From NCBI GenBank assembly GCA_946902985.2, contig OX336398.1, positions 233,326,556-233,390,555 on the forward strand: 64,000 bases of DNA. Direction: 5' to 3'. This stretch comes from Meconema thalassinum. Lineage: Eukaryota > Arthropoda > Insecta > Orthoptera > Tettigoniidae. Below are positions 22,020 to 31,939 of this stretch, one piece after another (the stretch's first letter is position 1; the number at the start of each line of letters is the position of its first letter). The notes under the pieces were generated by a model, which did no database searches, was not told the origin of the DNA, and saw only the letters and a list, made by a program, of their open reading frames with translations. The position numbers were made by a program, and so were the translations under genes.

Positions 22020-22700
22020 GTGTTGACTCCTGATGTCCACCACGCAGTCAATTCTCCTATATGGTGCGGAGATTTGGTCTGCTCTGTTGAGGAAGGAGAA
22101 ATATCGAAAACGCTTTGCTACAATCCAGAGGAGAGGAGCTCTGAGAACGGTGTGCGCTTATCGTACTACTGTTTCGAAGCCTGCAGCACTGGTTGTCACA
22201 GGTGTTGCGCCAGTGGACTTACTAGTGCAAGAACGCCAGGACGTATTTCAAAAAAGAAGAACTGGGCAAGGTACAAGCCTGGAAGATAGGTTTTGCCCGC
22301 GAGGTGGAGCTTTGGCAGCAGATGTGGAATGCTGATCTCAAAGGAAAATGGATGACTCGGCTGATACCGAGTTTGGTTGAGTGGACAACCAGAAGGCATG
22401 GTGAGATCAATTACTACCTGACTTAGATGTTGACTGGCCGTGGCTAATTTCGGAGTTACATCTACCTGATGTCCAAAGGAAGGACTTCTATATGCATTTA
22501 CTGCGAAAGATATATAGTCATCCATACGTTCTTCGTCGGCGTTTGATGGACGGCGAAAAGACAACAACTTGAAAGCAACGTTGGTTCAATAACTCTTGAC
22601 CATACCGTTGAAACAACGCTAAGGGGCCAGTACAGCTGGGACAAGGTCGCTTTCTTTGGCAAAACGGTTCTCCGTCGTAAGAAGAAAGAGGGGGACTTAT
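22020..22700 (+). pseudogene. R1-like LINE ORF2 C-terminal fragment
   Basis: The frame at 22033-22335 has SILLYGAEIWSALLRKEKYR, then QRRGALRTVCAYRTTVSKPA, then VAPVDLLVQER. This is the R1-type segment after the RT palm (YGAE-x-W, QRR-x-ALR, YRTVS, P-x-DLL-x-ER). A frameshift follows, then LIPSLVEWTTRRHGEINYYL, the conserved LIP-x-W-x-R-x-HGE-x-NYYLTQ region ahead of the usual CCHC knuckle, which is not preserved. It is a dead 5-prime truncated copy. Confidence 0.75.
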
Positions 22701-22730
22701 ATGGTTATAGTGCAGGCTGTTCCAAATCCA

Positions 22731-22781
22731 GGGGCAGATGACCTCGTCGTTCCGACCGTTAAAACAACAATAACTAACTAA
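22731..22781 (+). mobile_element. 51-bp 5-prime-truncated retroposon with 14-bp target duplication
   Basis: It is flanked by CTGTTCCAAATCCA at 22717-22730 and 22782-22795. The insert begins GGGGCAGATGACCTCGTCG and ends TTAAAACAACAATAACTAAC: only the 3-prime end of a retroposon. Confidence 0.8.
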
Positions 22782-22795
22782 CTGTTCCAAATCCA

Positions 22796-24132
22796 CAAGT
22801 TTGAGTATGCATACACGCGAGTACTCAGCAGTGATGCTCGGAGGGACTGGGGGTGGTAGCCAATACGTCACTGGGCGAAGGTCATAGCACAAATCCATGC
22901 ACTTCCTGCAAGTCTTGATTTATCCACCGAACAGTGACGGTAACACGCACAGCAGAGCTGTATTGCATGTTGCAGATTTACTCACGCAAGGTGGCGAGTA
23001 CTCCGCTCCACACCGGCGAGCAGCTCGACTGGAACAGCCTGTTATGGGGAGTAGGCTACGATCTACGGGTCACGTATGAATAGGGAAGTAAGAACGTGTT
23101 CGAGAAGAACAGAAGACGATACCATACTTAAGTAATACGTAAGTGGTCCCGGGATGGATGTTGTCAAGAAGATAGGGTGTGGGTAAGAATCCCACACGAT
23201 TGAGTACTGCGGATCCTTCGCAAGCGGCTTATGTAAGATTTTCCACTTCCCTCGTAAACAAAATGTAAAAGAATGAAATACAGTAAAATGAAAACTGTGG
23301 TATTAATTATTATTATTAATATTATTGTGTATAAGAAATAGGATTCCTCTTTGAACGTTTTGAATTTTTGGCTTAGAATTTGTGTTGACACCCCACAATA
23401 GTGCAAGTTATTTGGCCGACACCAATCACACAACCAGGTACACGGGACTGCTGAACACTATGTCAAAATCGTTTCAATTACAAGATAGCAAAAAGAGACA
23501 AAAATACATTCAAAACAAATCAAACCTGCGTTATGTAGCCTATAAACGATGGCAAATTGTTGCGTCTAAATTATCTCTCCAGGGTTCATATCCACCTGCT
23601 CCACCAGGAGCGCTGCGGTAGTAACGGGATATTGCGACATAACTTTGTAGTCCCGGTCCGCAGGACGTGTCCCTGAGTTATGGGGTAATTCTACCCGAGC
23701 GGTTACTGCCTCTTTGATGTCCCTTCCCTGCCGCAGCGTCCCATCTTATAGGTCAGTACGTTGGGCTGCATAACCATTCAGGCGAACAGTGACAGTATGT
23801 CTAGCATTCATTAGTCGACTTCCTCGTGATTATAGGGCACCAATCTCATTACAGAAGAATTGATAACCAAGGAGACTTTTAAATATTAGGTCATTCATTT
23901 TCGAGATCAAGTGAGATAGATGAATATTTTAATGTGGAAAACATTGTTAAATGACACTGAGATCACTCCTCAGGGTCCAGTTTAGCAGACACGCTAAGTT
24001 AAGCTATTTTGACAGAAGTTGAAAAGCTAGCAGTCCCGGAAAAGTGTCAAAATGTATGTTTTGAGTAGCTATATCATATTTTCCCACCGTTACTTCCAGC
24101 TTAAATTATATTTAGAAGAAGGAAACTCTAAA
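22796..24132. other. intergenic, nothing recognised
   Basis: Short frames, an ATT microsatellite near 23290-23320 and a moderately GC-rich stretch at 23580-23780 that I could not assign. Confidence 0.5.
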
Positions 24133-24317
24133 CAAGTAGTTCCGTGAAGAACTAAATAACCTATTTTCTTATATCCTACTAATATCAATTGCCTCTATCA
24201 ACATACAAATTGTCAGTTTGATGGCTGCAATAGATTCGTAGATATTGAGAAGCGTCTAAATATTTTGGATCGTCACCATGTTGGATTTATATATTATAGG
24301 CCTTAGATTTATGTACT
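24133..24317 (-). mobile_element. truncated DINE-like element, 3-prime end only
   Basis: CAAG at 24133-24136 (CTTG in complement) is followed by the 3-prime hairpin and the complement of GAAAATAGG, then a body matching the last unit of 12009-13554. It is cut off where the Helitron-type end at 24319 starts. Confidence 0.7.
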
Positions 24318-24318
24318 A

Positions 24319-24352
24319 CTAGCAGTAGTGCCCGGCTTCGCCCGGTGGATTT
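24319..24352 (-). mobile_element. Helitron-type 3-prime terminus
   Basis: In complement: hairpin CCGGGCGAAGCCGG (24332-24345, GC-GAA-GC core), then a short spacer, CTAG at 24319-24322, then T. This is the hairpin plus CTRR|T ending of Helitrons. The element would extend right, over the (GGT)n run at 24443-24482 and perhaps the 128-bp repeats, but I could not place its 5-prime TC end. Confidence 0.5.
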
Positions 24353-24442
24353 ATTTGTTTTATCGATGAAAATGAATACTACTACAGAACTGGCACATGA
24401 TACTTAAACTAACAGAAATTATATTTTAAAAATATATCTTTT

Positions 24443-24482
24443 TGTGGTGGTGGTGGTGGTGGTGGTGGTGGTGGTGGTGGTT
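24443..24482. repeat. (GGT)n microsatellite
   Basis: About thirteen GGT units inside the putative Helitron. Confidence 0.9.
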
Positions 24483-25197
24483 GAAGTAGGGGTGATAAGT
24501 AGTACAGTTTAATGGACGTAACATTCAGGTAATTTTCCCGTAATGATAATTATGAATAGGGAAACAGCTATTTACTAACTACAGCACTGATACATGTATT
24601 TTACAAACAAGTTGACAAAACAAATAGAAACTGGAGTAAGTGAAATAAAATACACTGCCTAGGGCCTATATCTCATTGTCTGTTAGCAATGTAGAGACCA
24701 ATAATGTCCTCTATTGTCGCATAGCACCGTAGGAAAATAATCAGAACTCTTTGGAAAACTTCGGCTGTCCCGAGCTACTGAGATAGCAATAGCATCATTT
24801 ATCGCCACAAAGCGCTTAGCGATAAGTTTCAGAATAAATGAAGGTAAATTTGAAAGCACCAACGCTTATTGCAGCTGATAACCTACATGTACTGCACCAA
24901 CACCATTGCACTCATACAGAGGCATAATATTTTCATGATAATAACTGTTTAAAGGGACCTAAGAAATCTCTTTGCACTAATTACCCCCCGTGACTGCAAT
25001 TTATAAACAGCGCAAGATGCAACTATTTTCGCAATTCTGCACCAGAACACTGGTAGGGGTGACGTGATGCAGCTCGAACTGCCCGTCAACAATAGACTTA
25101 TTAAAATACTCTTACAGTTACACTACTACGGACATGAATGGTTCTAGGGCCATAATACGTGGTTTTCAAGTTCATTTTGTCTGTTATTCTAAATGTA

Positions 25198-25772
25198 GGG
25201 AATGGGGAGCGTTGTCCAAAATATCAAGTGAACAGTGTTACCAGCAGGGTTTCAAAGTGTATGTAAAATTTGGTGCAATGAAGAGAAACGGTGTATATTT
25301 GTGCCAAAGGGCCTAAATGCAGGGAATGGACTGGTCTGTCATAAATTTCACGTAGACAGTGTTACTCGCAGGGTTCCAAAGGGTAAGTATACAACTTTTG
25401 GTTCAGATTGGTGAAAGGGTGTAGATTTGTGCCAAAGGGCCTAATTGCAGGGAATGGACTGGTTTGTCATAAATTTCACGTAGACAGTGTTACTCGCAGG
25501 GTTCCAAAGGTTAAGTATACAACTTTAGGTTCAGATTGGTGAAAGGGTGTAGATTTGTGCCAAAGGGCCTAATTGCAGGGAATGGACTGGTCTGTCATAA
25601 ATTTCACGTAGACATTGTTACTCGCAGGGTTCCAAAGGGTAAGTATACAACTTTTGGTTCAGATAGGTGAAAGGGTGTATATTTGTTCCAAAGGGCCTAA
25701 TTGCAGGGAATGGACTGGTCTGTCATAAATTTCACGTAGACAGTGTTACTCGCAGGGTTCCAAAGGGTGTCC
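25198..25772. repeat. 128-bp minisatellite, about 4.5 units
   Basis: GGGAATGGACTGG recurs at 25322, 25450, 25578 and 25706, exactly 128 bp apart. A more diverged first unit starts at 25198, 124 bp earlier. The inner units differ by only a few bases, so the array expanded recently. Frames across it are not supported. Confidence 0.9.
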
Positions 25773-25860
25773 ATAACTTATCAGTTTTACTGTGTGTTAC
25801 CATGTCACCAACGCGTAAGAGGTGTTTGGTTAATAGGCTACACAGAACATTCAAAAGTAG

Positions 25861-26067
25861 AATAATGAAATTATAAAGCAGAAAGCAGTAAGACTCAGCG
25901 ATGAACCTGGAACGAGTCAGCAACAAGATGAAGACATTGTAATCATTGAACGATCAACAACTACAAATGATATTACTTCAAAGAAACGCAAACCTCGCCA
26001 ACAGAAGATGAAGACGGACGTTAGTCGCATGGTTTCGTTGAAACAATACATGGACACCAAGCGTTAG
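25861..26067 (+). other. 68-codon open frame, possible exon remnant
   Basis: Open after a TAG at 25858 until TAG at 26065-26067. The translation is hydrophilic: an EPGTSQQQDEDIVIIER segment, then a basic KKRKPRQQK run and MVSLKQYMDTKR at the end. There is no good start codon and I know no homologue. Charged, low-hydrophobic ends like this occur at protein C-termini. It directly follows the minisatellite, so it may be captured sequence. Confidence 0.25.
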
Positions 26068-26214
26068 ACCACATTCTTTTTCGTATGTAGTTCACTATAT
26101 CTATCACTACGAGCGCTAGTGTTGACCCATACATTGTCAAATCAAAATCGAAATATCTCTTCCGTTTAGCCTGACAATACTGTACATGGACACCGAGCGT
26201 TAGACCATATCCTT
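26048..26214. repeat. 27-bp direct duplication, 138 bp apart
   Basis: TACATGGACACC, then RAGCGTTAGACCA, occurs at 26048-26074 and 26186-26212 with one or two differences. The second copy is next to the SINE insertion site. Confidence 0.6.
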
Positions 26215-26220
26215 TGTCAT

Positions 26221-26552
26221 GAAAATGAAAATCCACAGCCTGCTTCCAGTCTCCACCGTGTCAGGAATGGAATGAATGAAGCCCCCATCTAGCGGCGAGG
26301 ATATGAAGTGTGCCGGCTGCCGAAGCCTGTCGCACTCCTCTGGGGCAATGATTAAATGAATGACAGATGAAATGAAATGATAGTGGAGAGTGTTGCTGGA
26401 ATGAAATTGTGACAGGGAAAACCGGAGTACCCGGAGAAAAACCTGTCTTCCTCCATTTTGTCCAGCACAGATCTCACATGGAGTGACTGGGATTTGAACC
26501 ACGGACCCAGCGGTGAGAGGCCGGCGTGCTGCCGCCTAAGCCACGGAGGCTC
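26221..26552 (-). mobile_element. tRNA-derived SINE (family A), complete
   Basis: It is flanked by the 13-bp duplication TATCCTTTGTCAT (26208-26220 and 26553-26565). In complement the head is GCCTCCGTGGCTTAGGCGGC (A box TGGCTTAGGCGG) and GGTTCAAATCCC (B box). A second copy is at 54667-54996. Confidence 0.92.
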
Positions 26553-26565
26553 TATCCTTTGTCAT

Positions 26566-27860
26566 AGTATTATTAATTAAACACAATGTGTACAAAGATA
26601 GAATATATGAATATATGAATAAGATAATACTGATTTGTATCAGTGTTTAGCAAATGTGCTGATCGGTTGTGATCTTTCATCACAGTTTCCAAGATGATAC
26701 AGAGAGCATAGCTCCCCACATAGGCGACATATTATTCACTTTCCTGTCGGTTTGTATAATCTCGGATTTGTACCTATTTTACTATGAAAACCATGTGCAA
26801 CGTAACGCGTGGAGACGTGGCGTAACTTGAAATTTGGTCCTTTCCATTCGTGATTTTTCATTGCTTCAGTATCGAAAAATTCCCTAGGAATTTGACGTGC
26901 TTTAGTTTTTCTTTCTTCCAAGACCGCGTCCAAGGCAGCCGTGTTGGGTCGCTTGAAGAGCGATTTGATACCTTCCAGACAGAATGTTTCATTTCCAAGA
27001 AGATATGCGATTCGATTTTCCGAAAAATGGATATCTGTAGAATTTATTTTATTTATTTATCGTATGGCTTTTAGTGCCGGGAGTGTCCGAGGACATGTTC
27101 GGCTCGCCTGAGTCTGTAGCTGCTTCCAGCGGACACCCTAAAGGGTGAGCTACAAGTTCCGTTCAATTTCAAGTAGTTCCAACTTTCGCCACCTGATATC
27201 AATGATACCTAGTGGCGAACGTTGGAACTTTGATAGAGCGTTCTGACGAAATCCAACCTAACAAATTTTGCTTTACACAAGTTTAGTCTGTGAAAGGATC
27301 TTTTACATGCCATAAATCTATGACATGGGACCGCCGGCTTTACTTCCCCTCCGAAGGAAGGCATACTGAAGGATTTTGAACGCTCTTAAAAAATCCGATG
27401 ACTTCGGTCGGGTTTGAACCCGCTATCTTGGGCAAAGCAGTTCAGCATGCTACCGACTACGCCACCGAAGCCTCTATCTGTAGAATGCGTTTCATGTACC
27501 TGGCTTTTATATTTTCTAGTCGTTTAAGTTTGTTACCGAAAGATTATTCCATATGAGATGAATACCAAATGTTGCTACTGGGGCCATTGCTGTAGCTAGT
27601 GATAGATTGTACGCTTTTGGAATGTCATACATTGCTTTGATGGCTGCTGCTGTTTTTTCTTTCATGTGTGTAGTAAAGGCTGTTCCTGTTGTTAGCAGGG
27701 TGATTTCCAGATATTTGTCATATGTAGTTCACTAACTAATTGATGTTAAGTTTATTATTTCTTTTTCTGTTTTGTTATCCCTAAATCTTAATTTCCATGT
27801 CATCTTTCCAACATTAAGTTCCCAGTCAATGTTTTCGTAATATACTGATAGTGGTCATTG
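26566..27860 (-). pseudogene. LINE-X copy 2, split by a SINE
   Basis: Inverted relative of 16222-17060. The 3-prime end is at about 26566-26600 (complement CACATTGTGTTTAATTAATA); the frame at 26736-26933 has RQIPREFFDTEAMKNHEW and KLRHVSTRYVAHG. The body continues beyond the SINE at 27044-27474, and in complement reaches farther 5-prime than copy 1, with NIDWELNVGK, the RT segment ahead of the K-x-M-x-F-R motif. Stops and frameshifts make it dead. Confidence 0.75.
27044..27474 (-). mobile_element. tRNA-derived SINE (family H head, family G tail), complete
   Basis: It is flanked by TATCTGTAGAAT (27032-27043 and 27475-27486), inside LINE-X. In complement the head is GCTTCGGTGGCGTAGTCGG with B box GGGTTCAAACCC. 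The tail (27060-27110 on plus) shares GGCTTTTAGTGCCGGGAGTG with the SINE at 53318-53644, whose head derives from a different tRNA-like sequence. A 12-bp duplication on both sides shows that it inserted as one unit. Confidence 0.9.
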
Positions 27861-28069
27861 ACCTTCATGTTTGCTTGCTTAATGTGATTATGTGATGGTT
27901 ATTAAATGGTCAGGTTATTGTGGATTGTATACTTAGCTGATTGTTTGAGGGTCACAGTAGGTTTGGTAGTGATTTCAGTTGTCTTGATGATTTAGATCAG
28001 ATGATGGTCGCTTGACAAGTGAAACATGTCTTTTATTTTTACTCCTTTTCAACAGTCCATAATTATGTG

Positions 28070-29537
28070 CAGTCAACTCTCGAGAGTTTGAAATTTAAGG
28101 GACAAGAGAAAAATTCCAACTTTCCGAGAGTTCAAAATAATAGGAGCTCAAGTAACCAAGAGTGATTTTATTACTGTACGCCTACTTACTGATTTTCATT
28201 TGAAAAATTATACGCAAATGAGAATTTTGATTTAAAAAAAGTCCGTAATTTTTCTTTTGTTTTCCAAAATCATCGACCATGTCTATAGTAAAATGTTGAA
28301 TTGTTTGGCGACAACTATTTTTCATTTTCCATCCTCCACAGCTTGAATCACGCAGTTTTATTCACTCATGGAAAGACAATTGTTTTTCGTTGAACTCATT
28401 TTGATATTTTAAAAAATTGCACAAATCAAACATTATACTGTACAACACTTAAACGCTTGAAGGAAGATTCAAGATTGCGCACTCTCCCTTACATCTCATT
28501 CTTGGTGTGAAAAACCGAAACCGACTTCAAATTATAGAATGTCGACGAGCAAGATGCCATTCCTACAACTTCAAATCACCAATTTATTTTATCAATTTAC
28601 AGTGGTGGAAACATTTATTGCATCACTTTCTATACTTGAACTTTTGAATACTATGAAAATAATTCTGATAGATCAGAAAAATATAAACAAATATTTATAT
28701 TCATAATTTTGAATTATAAATTAATATATTTATGTATAGAAATGGCACGGCCGGCCCCGTATTGTTGGGGTAGCGCACCTGCCTCTCACCCGGAGGCCCC
28801 GGGTTCGATCCCCGGCTCCGTCAGGGATTTTAAAAATGACGTGAGGGTTGGAACGGGGTGCACTCAGCCTCGTGAGGTCAATTGAGTAGCTGTCTGACAG
28901 TGAGACAGCGCCCTGATCACGAATACCAAGATTAACGGCCGAGGGGACCCGACGCGCTTATCACGCGTCACCCCAATATCTGCAGGCCAAATGGCTGGGC
29001 AGTGGTCGCTTGGCCGGCCTTAGCCCGTCATGGGCTGTATAGTGCCAGGGGTTGACTTTTTTTGTTTTTATAGAAATGGTACGAGCCGTGGCAAAGGTCA
29101 AATTATTGACGATTCTGAAAGTTTGATTGTAGTATTTTTTAATTTTATAATTTAAAAACGTTAATGTTGTTAGAAACTTATGGTATTAACATTAGAACAT
29201 AATACGGATGATTAGCGCCGACACCTAAAGGCAAGCAAGCAATTACATCAGTTAGTTTCTCTTACGTGATTTTTACTGTTCATTTTTGAGGGAAAGAAGC
29301 TGATGAGCACTGCTCCTCTGTTAAGTGAACATATTGGAAACTAAGGGATAACGTATTATTGGTAAATCAAGTATTAGAAGAATGATTAAAATAATCCAGA
29401 CACTAATGTATAAGTAGGCTATCTTGTCAACGAAAAAACAATGAAAAATGAACGTCAATGCAATTAATATTTCCATCACTGTATCTAGTATTTTTCGAGA
29501 GACAGGGAGAATACTTCAAATTATCGAGAGTCGACTA
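28070..29537. mobile_element. putative TIR element (pogo/Tigger-like ends)
   Basis: CAGTCAACTCTCGAGAGTTT at 28070 and the complement of 29515-29537 (TAGTCGACTCTCGATAATTT) match at about 19 of 23 positions. Ends of the form CAGTCRACTCTCGATAA are reminiscent of pogo/Tigger transposons. No TA duplication is preserved on the left. The interior is AT-rich with no clear transposase and holds SINE B at 28746-29068. Confidence 0.4.
28746..29068 (+). mobile_element. tRNA-derived SINE (family B), complete
   Basis: It is flanked by TATAGAAATGG (28735-28745 and 29069-29079). The head has GTTGGGGTAGCGCACCTG and GGGTTCGATCCCCGG (B box); the body includes GGCCGAGGGGACCCGACGCG; the tail ends in GTGCCAGGGG and a T-rich stretch. 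Confidence 0.92.
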
Positions 29538-29712
29538 TATCATAATCACATGTAATTTATTTTAGGTAATTTTTTTCACATATTCCAGTAATTAGAATGA
29601 TATTGTGTCGACAACCTTCAGTCATCACAAAATAATGTTTGAGAAATTCCACCAAAGGTGCCTCAGACTTGGAGAGATAAGCGCACAAATACTAGCGTTC
29701 TGAATGACGCCG

Positions 29713-30523
29713 CACAGTGGGTCAAAATCGAAATCTAGGGGGACAAAATTATTTTTACGTTTTAATCATGAATTTAGAGTGAAAGCAACGTATATATATA
29801 ATTTGTTTACTTCATAATAATCATCAGTTAAGACCTTTTTAAGCGACGTCTAAACATGCAAGAAATTATCTATGACTAGAAGTTGGATAGAGCATTCAGT
29901 TTTCTCTTCAGAACAATTTTCTACCTCTAATTTACTTTTAACAAAGTCACAAAGTTCCACTTTTGACATAACCGTCGAACCCACTGCTTCAAACAGTTGT
30001 AAACGTGTGAGTACTGGTTGCGCGGCATCTTCTAAAACGTAAAATAACTAAGTAAGTTGCAAAAAGATGCAAAAATCTTATTACAGGCGTAAACTACAAG
30101 ACTCTATCTACATTTTAACATTAAGTAGAAAGTGACGCCGAGTGACGCAACATACTAAAAATCTAAGTGAAAATATAATTTTAAAAATAATAGTTAAATA
30201 TTATATAATGCAAATATAGCTAAAGTTACGTATCAATTACGCCCATTAATAACCGAAACACGTTACAAAGATCATACCTTCAGCTGCATGTTCCATCTTA
30301 AAGCATCACACTAACCACGAAGACAACCAAACCACAGCCACTTACATTCACCCTCCAATTCAGACTGCTCGAACAGTGGTGACAGATTTACACTAAGATG
30401 CGTTTATATCCCAGAATAGTGAGCGGCAATTATATGAGAATGCTGTAGAAGTAATACATTTTGATTTTTAATTATGAAAATAAATAATTTTGTCCTCCTA
30501 GATTTTGATTTTGACCCACTGTG
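29713..30523. mobile_element. Transib-type non-autonomous transposon with RSS-like ends
   Basis: Terminal inverted repeats of 42 bp (29713-29754 and 30482-30523) match at 40 positions and start CACAGTGGGTCAAAATC. The target duplication is CGCCG (29708-29712 and 30524-30528). Transib elements are known for 5-bp GC-rich duplications of the form CGNCG and for ends starting with a CAC-x-x-TG heptamer, the proposed source of V(D)J recombination signals. Here each end reads CACAGTG, a 23-nt spacer, then ACAAAATTA, that is, a perfect RSS heptamer plus a nonamer-like block (6 of 9 match ACAAAAACC). At 811 bp it cannot hold a full transposase; no RAG1-like core is seen. Confidence 0.8.
29850..30031 (-). 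other. exon-like open frame inside the Transib element
   Basis: In complement, TTATTTTACGTTTTAG at 30032 looks like a polypyrimidine tract plus AG acceptor. It is followed by about 60 open codons to TAG at 29850-29852. The translation includes QPVLTRLQLFEAVGSTVMSK, then ELCDFVKSKLEVENCSEE and IQLLVIDNFLHV. I do not recognise it. It could be the last exon of a captured host gene or of the parent element. There is no supporting start, and no AATAAA is visible before the element ends. Confidence 0.3.
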
Positions 30524-30839
30524 CGCCGGTATTACGAGCACAAAAGCAATGTTAGCCCAACACCAACTCTGATAGGTGGGTCACGTGATTCGCATGCCAG
30601 ATCATCGCATTCCAAAACAAGAACTATATACTGAACTTCTTGAGAACGTTCGGCGCTATGGAGATAAGAGAAAGAAGTATACACAATGCCACAAATCCAC
30701 CCTGAAGAAACGTAACATCAATAATGGTAACAGGGAAATGCACGCGCTGGATCGTCCAACATGGAGAAGCACCATTCATGAAGGGATTGCTGTTTTGAAG
30801 AGCAGAGGCGTAGCACTGTAGCAGAACTGCGCACGAGGA

Positions 30840-31705
30840 GACAGCGTGAGATCTTGAGGCGGAATGGTCATTTGCCAGCTGGCTGCTCAATATACAGTAT
30901 GTGTGTCTCCACACGAAACAACCTGATTCGCAAACTAGTAGGGACACAAGGGGGCTCACATCCAGAGACTATTCGCACTTCTGCAATGGCATTGTGCTTT
31001 TCTACTGCTGAATTTGCTTCCCCAGTCTGGTACAGGTCATCTCATGCCAGACAGGTAGATACAGCTCTGAACGAAACCTGCAGATTGATAACAGGTTGCT
31101 TAAAACCTACCCCAACAGATAAGCTCTACTACCAGGCTGGAATAGCACCACCTTGTGTACGCAGAGAGGTGGCTGCAAACAGGGAGAGGCTGAGAGTGGA
31201 AGAGAACAGCCTCCACCCACTGCAGGGATAGAATCCTCCTCAGCAACGGCTGAGGTCCCGAAAGAGCTTCCTGAGGACATCTGAGATGCTTACCGTCTCA
31301 CCGGAGAAGCAAGGCAGGAAATATGGAAGAAGTCGACCCCTCACCCCTGCGGTTGGATGACAGTAGCTGAAGAAATACCACCTGGACACAACGAAAGCTG
31401 GTTGGTGTGGAAATCCCTAAACAGGTTACGATCAGGAGTCGGAAGATCCCGAGACAATCTGAGGAGATGGGGCCTCAGTACATGTGACACTTCTTGCGAA
31501 TGTGGACAAGAACAAACCACAAGAAACATGCTTCATTGCCTTCTGTGCCCTTCATCTTGTGCAGAGGAAGAACTCCTGTTAGCCACTCCGAGCGCCTTGG
31601 ATGTGGCTCAGTATGGGGCACTCGTTATATAACTAGACAGTTTTACCCTTTTATGTACCAGTATAGCAACTGTACATTTGTATGTTTCCGACACAAGAAA
31701 TAAAT
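30840..31705 (+). pseudogene. CR1/Jockey-like LINE C-terminal third
   Basis: The first frame has RNNLIRKLVGTQGGSHPETI, then AEFASPVWYRSSHARQVD and LNETCRLITGCLKPTP, then GIAPPCVRRE: the conserved post-palm block of these LINEs (RNNLL-x-KL, YASPVW, CR-x-ITGCLKPT, LAGIAPP). After a frameshift, 31357-31632 has NRLRSGVGRSRDNLRRWG and a cysteine-rich CDTSCECG segment, which corresponds to the R-x-G-x-GR and WG-x-x-C-x-CG region. It ends before a short AAATAAATAA tail at about 31695. It directly follows a different LINE. Confidence 0.8.
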
Positions 31706-31939
31706 AATCACTGAAGTAGAGTGTGTATCTCACGGATTACACTGATCAGTCATCTGAGGAAACATCAGTAGGAAGACTAATTCACACTCGCTCACGAGTG
31801 ATTGCCAGTACAATAGTGTAGACCGACTGAAAACCATAATATCTGTTAATAATCAAACAATTTCGCCCTCTTGAAATGGGAACAAGGATTTTCTTTTTTC
31901 GTTGCTCTCTCTCTCTTAAGTTAACAGCCCTGGGGCTGG

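Larger units (their letters stand above)
29620..30830 (+). pseudogene. L2/CR1-like LINE C-terminus, interrupted by a Transib-type element
   Basis: Left of the insert the sequence encodes KFHQRCLRLGEI and, after a frameshift, TNTSVLNDA. Right of it come GITSTKAMLAQHQL, WVGHVIRMPDHRIPKQ and a KKYTQCHKSTLKKRNIN segment ending DRPTWRSTIHEG. These match the known C-terminal order FH-x-RCLR, WVGHV-x-RMPD-x-R-x-PKQ, then A-x-DR-x-x-W. Removing the element with one copy of the CGCCG duplication puts NDA and GITS in frame, which shows the insertion was clean. The copy is 5-prime truncated. Confidence 0.8.

Noticed and set aside
25198..25772. CRISPR-like array
   Set aside because: The 128-bp units are contiguous without short repeats separated by unique spacers; this is a minisatellite in a eukaryote.
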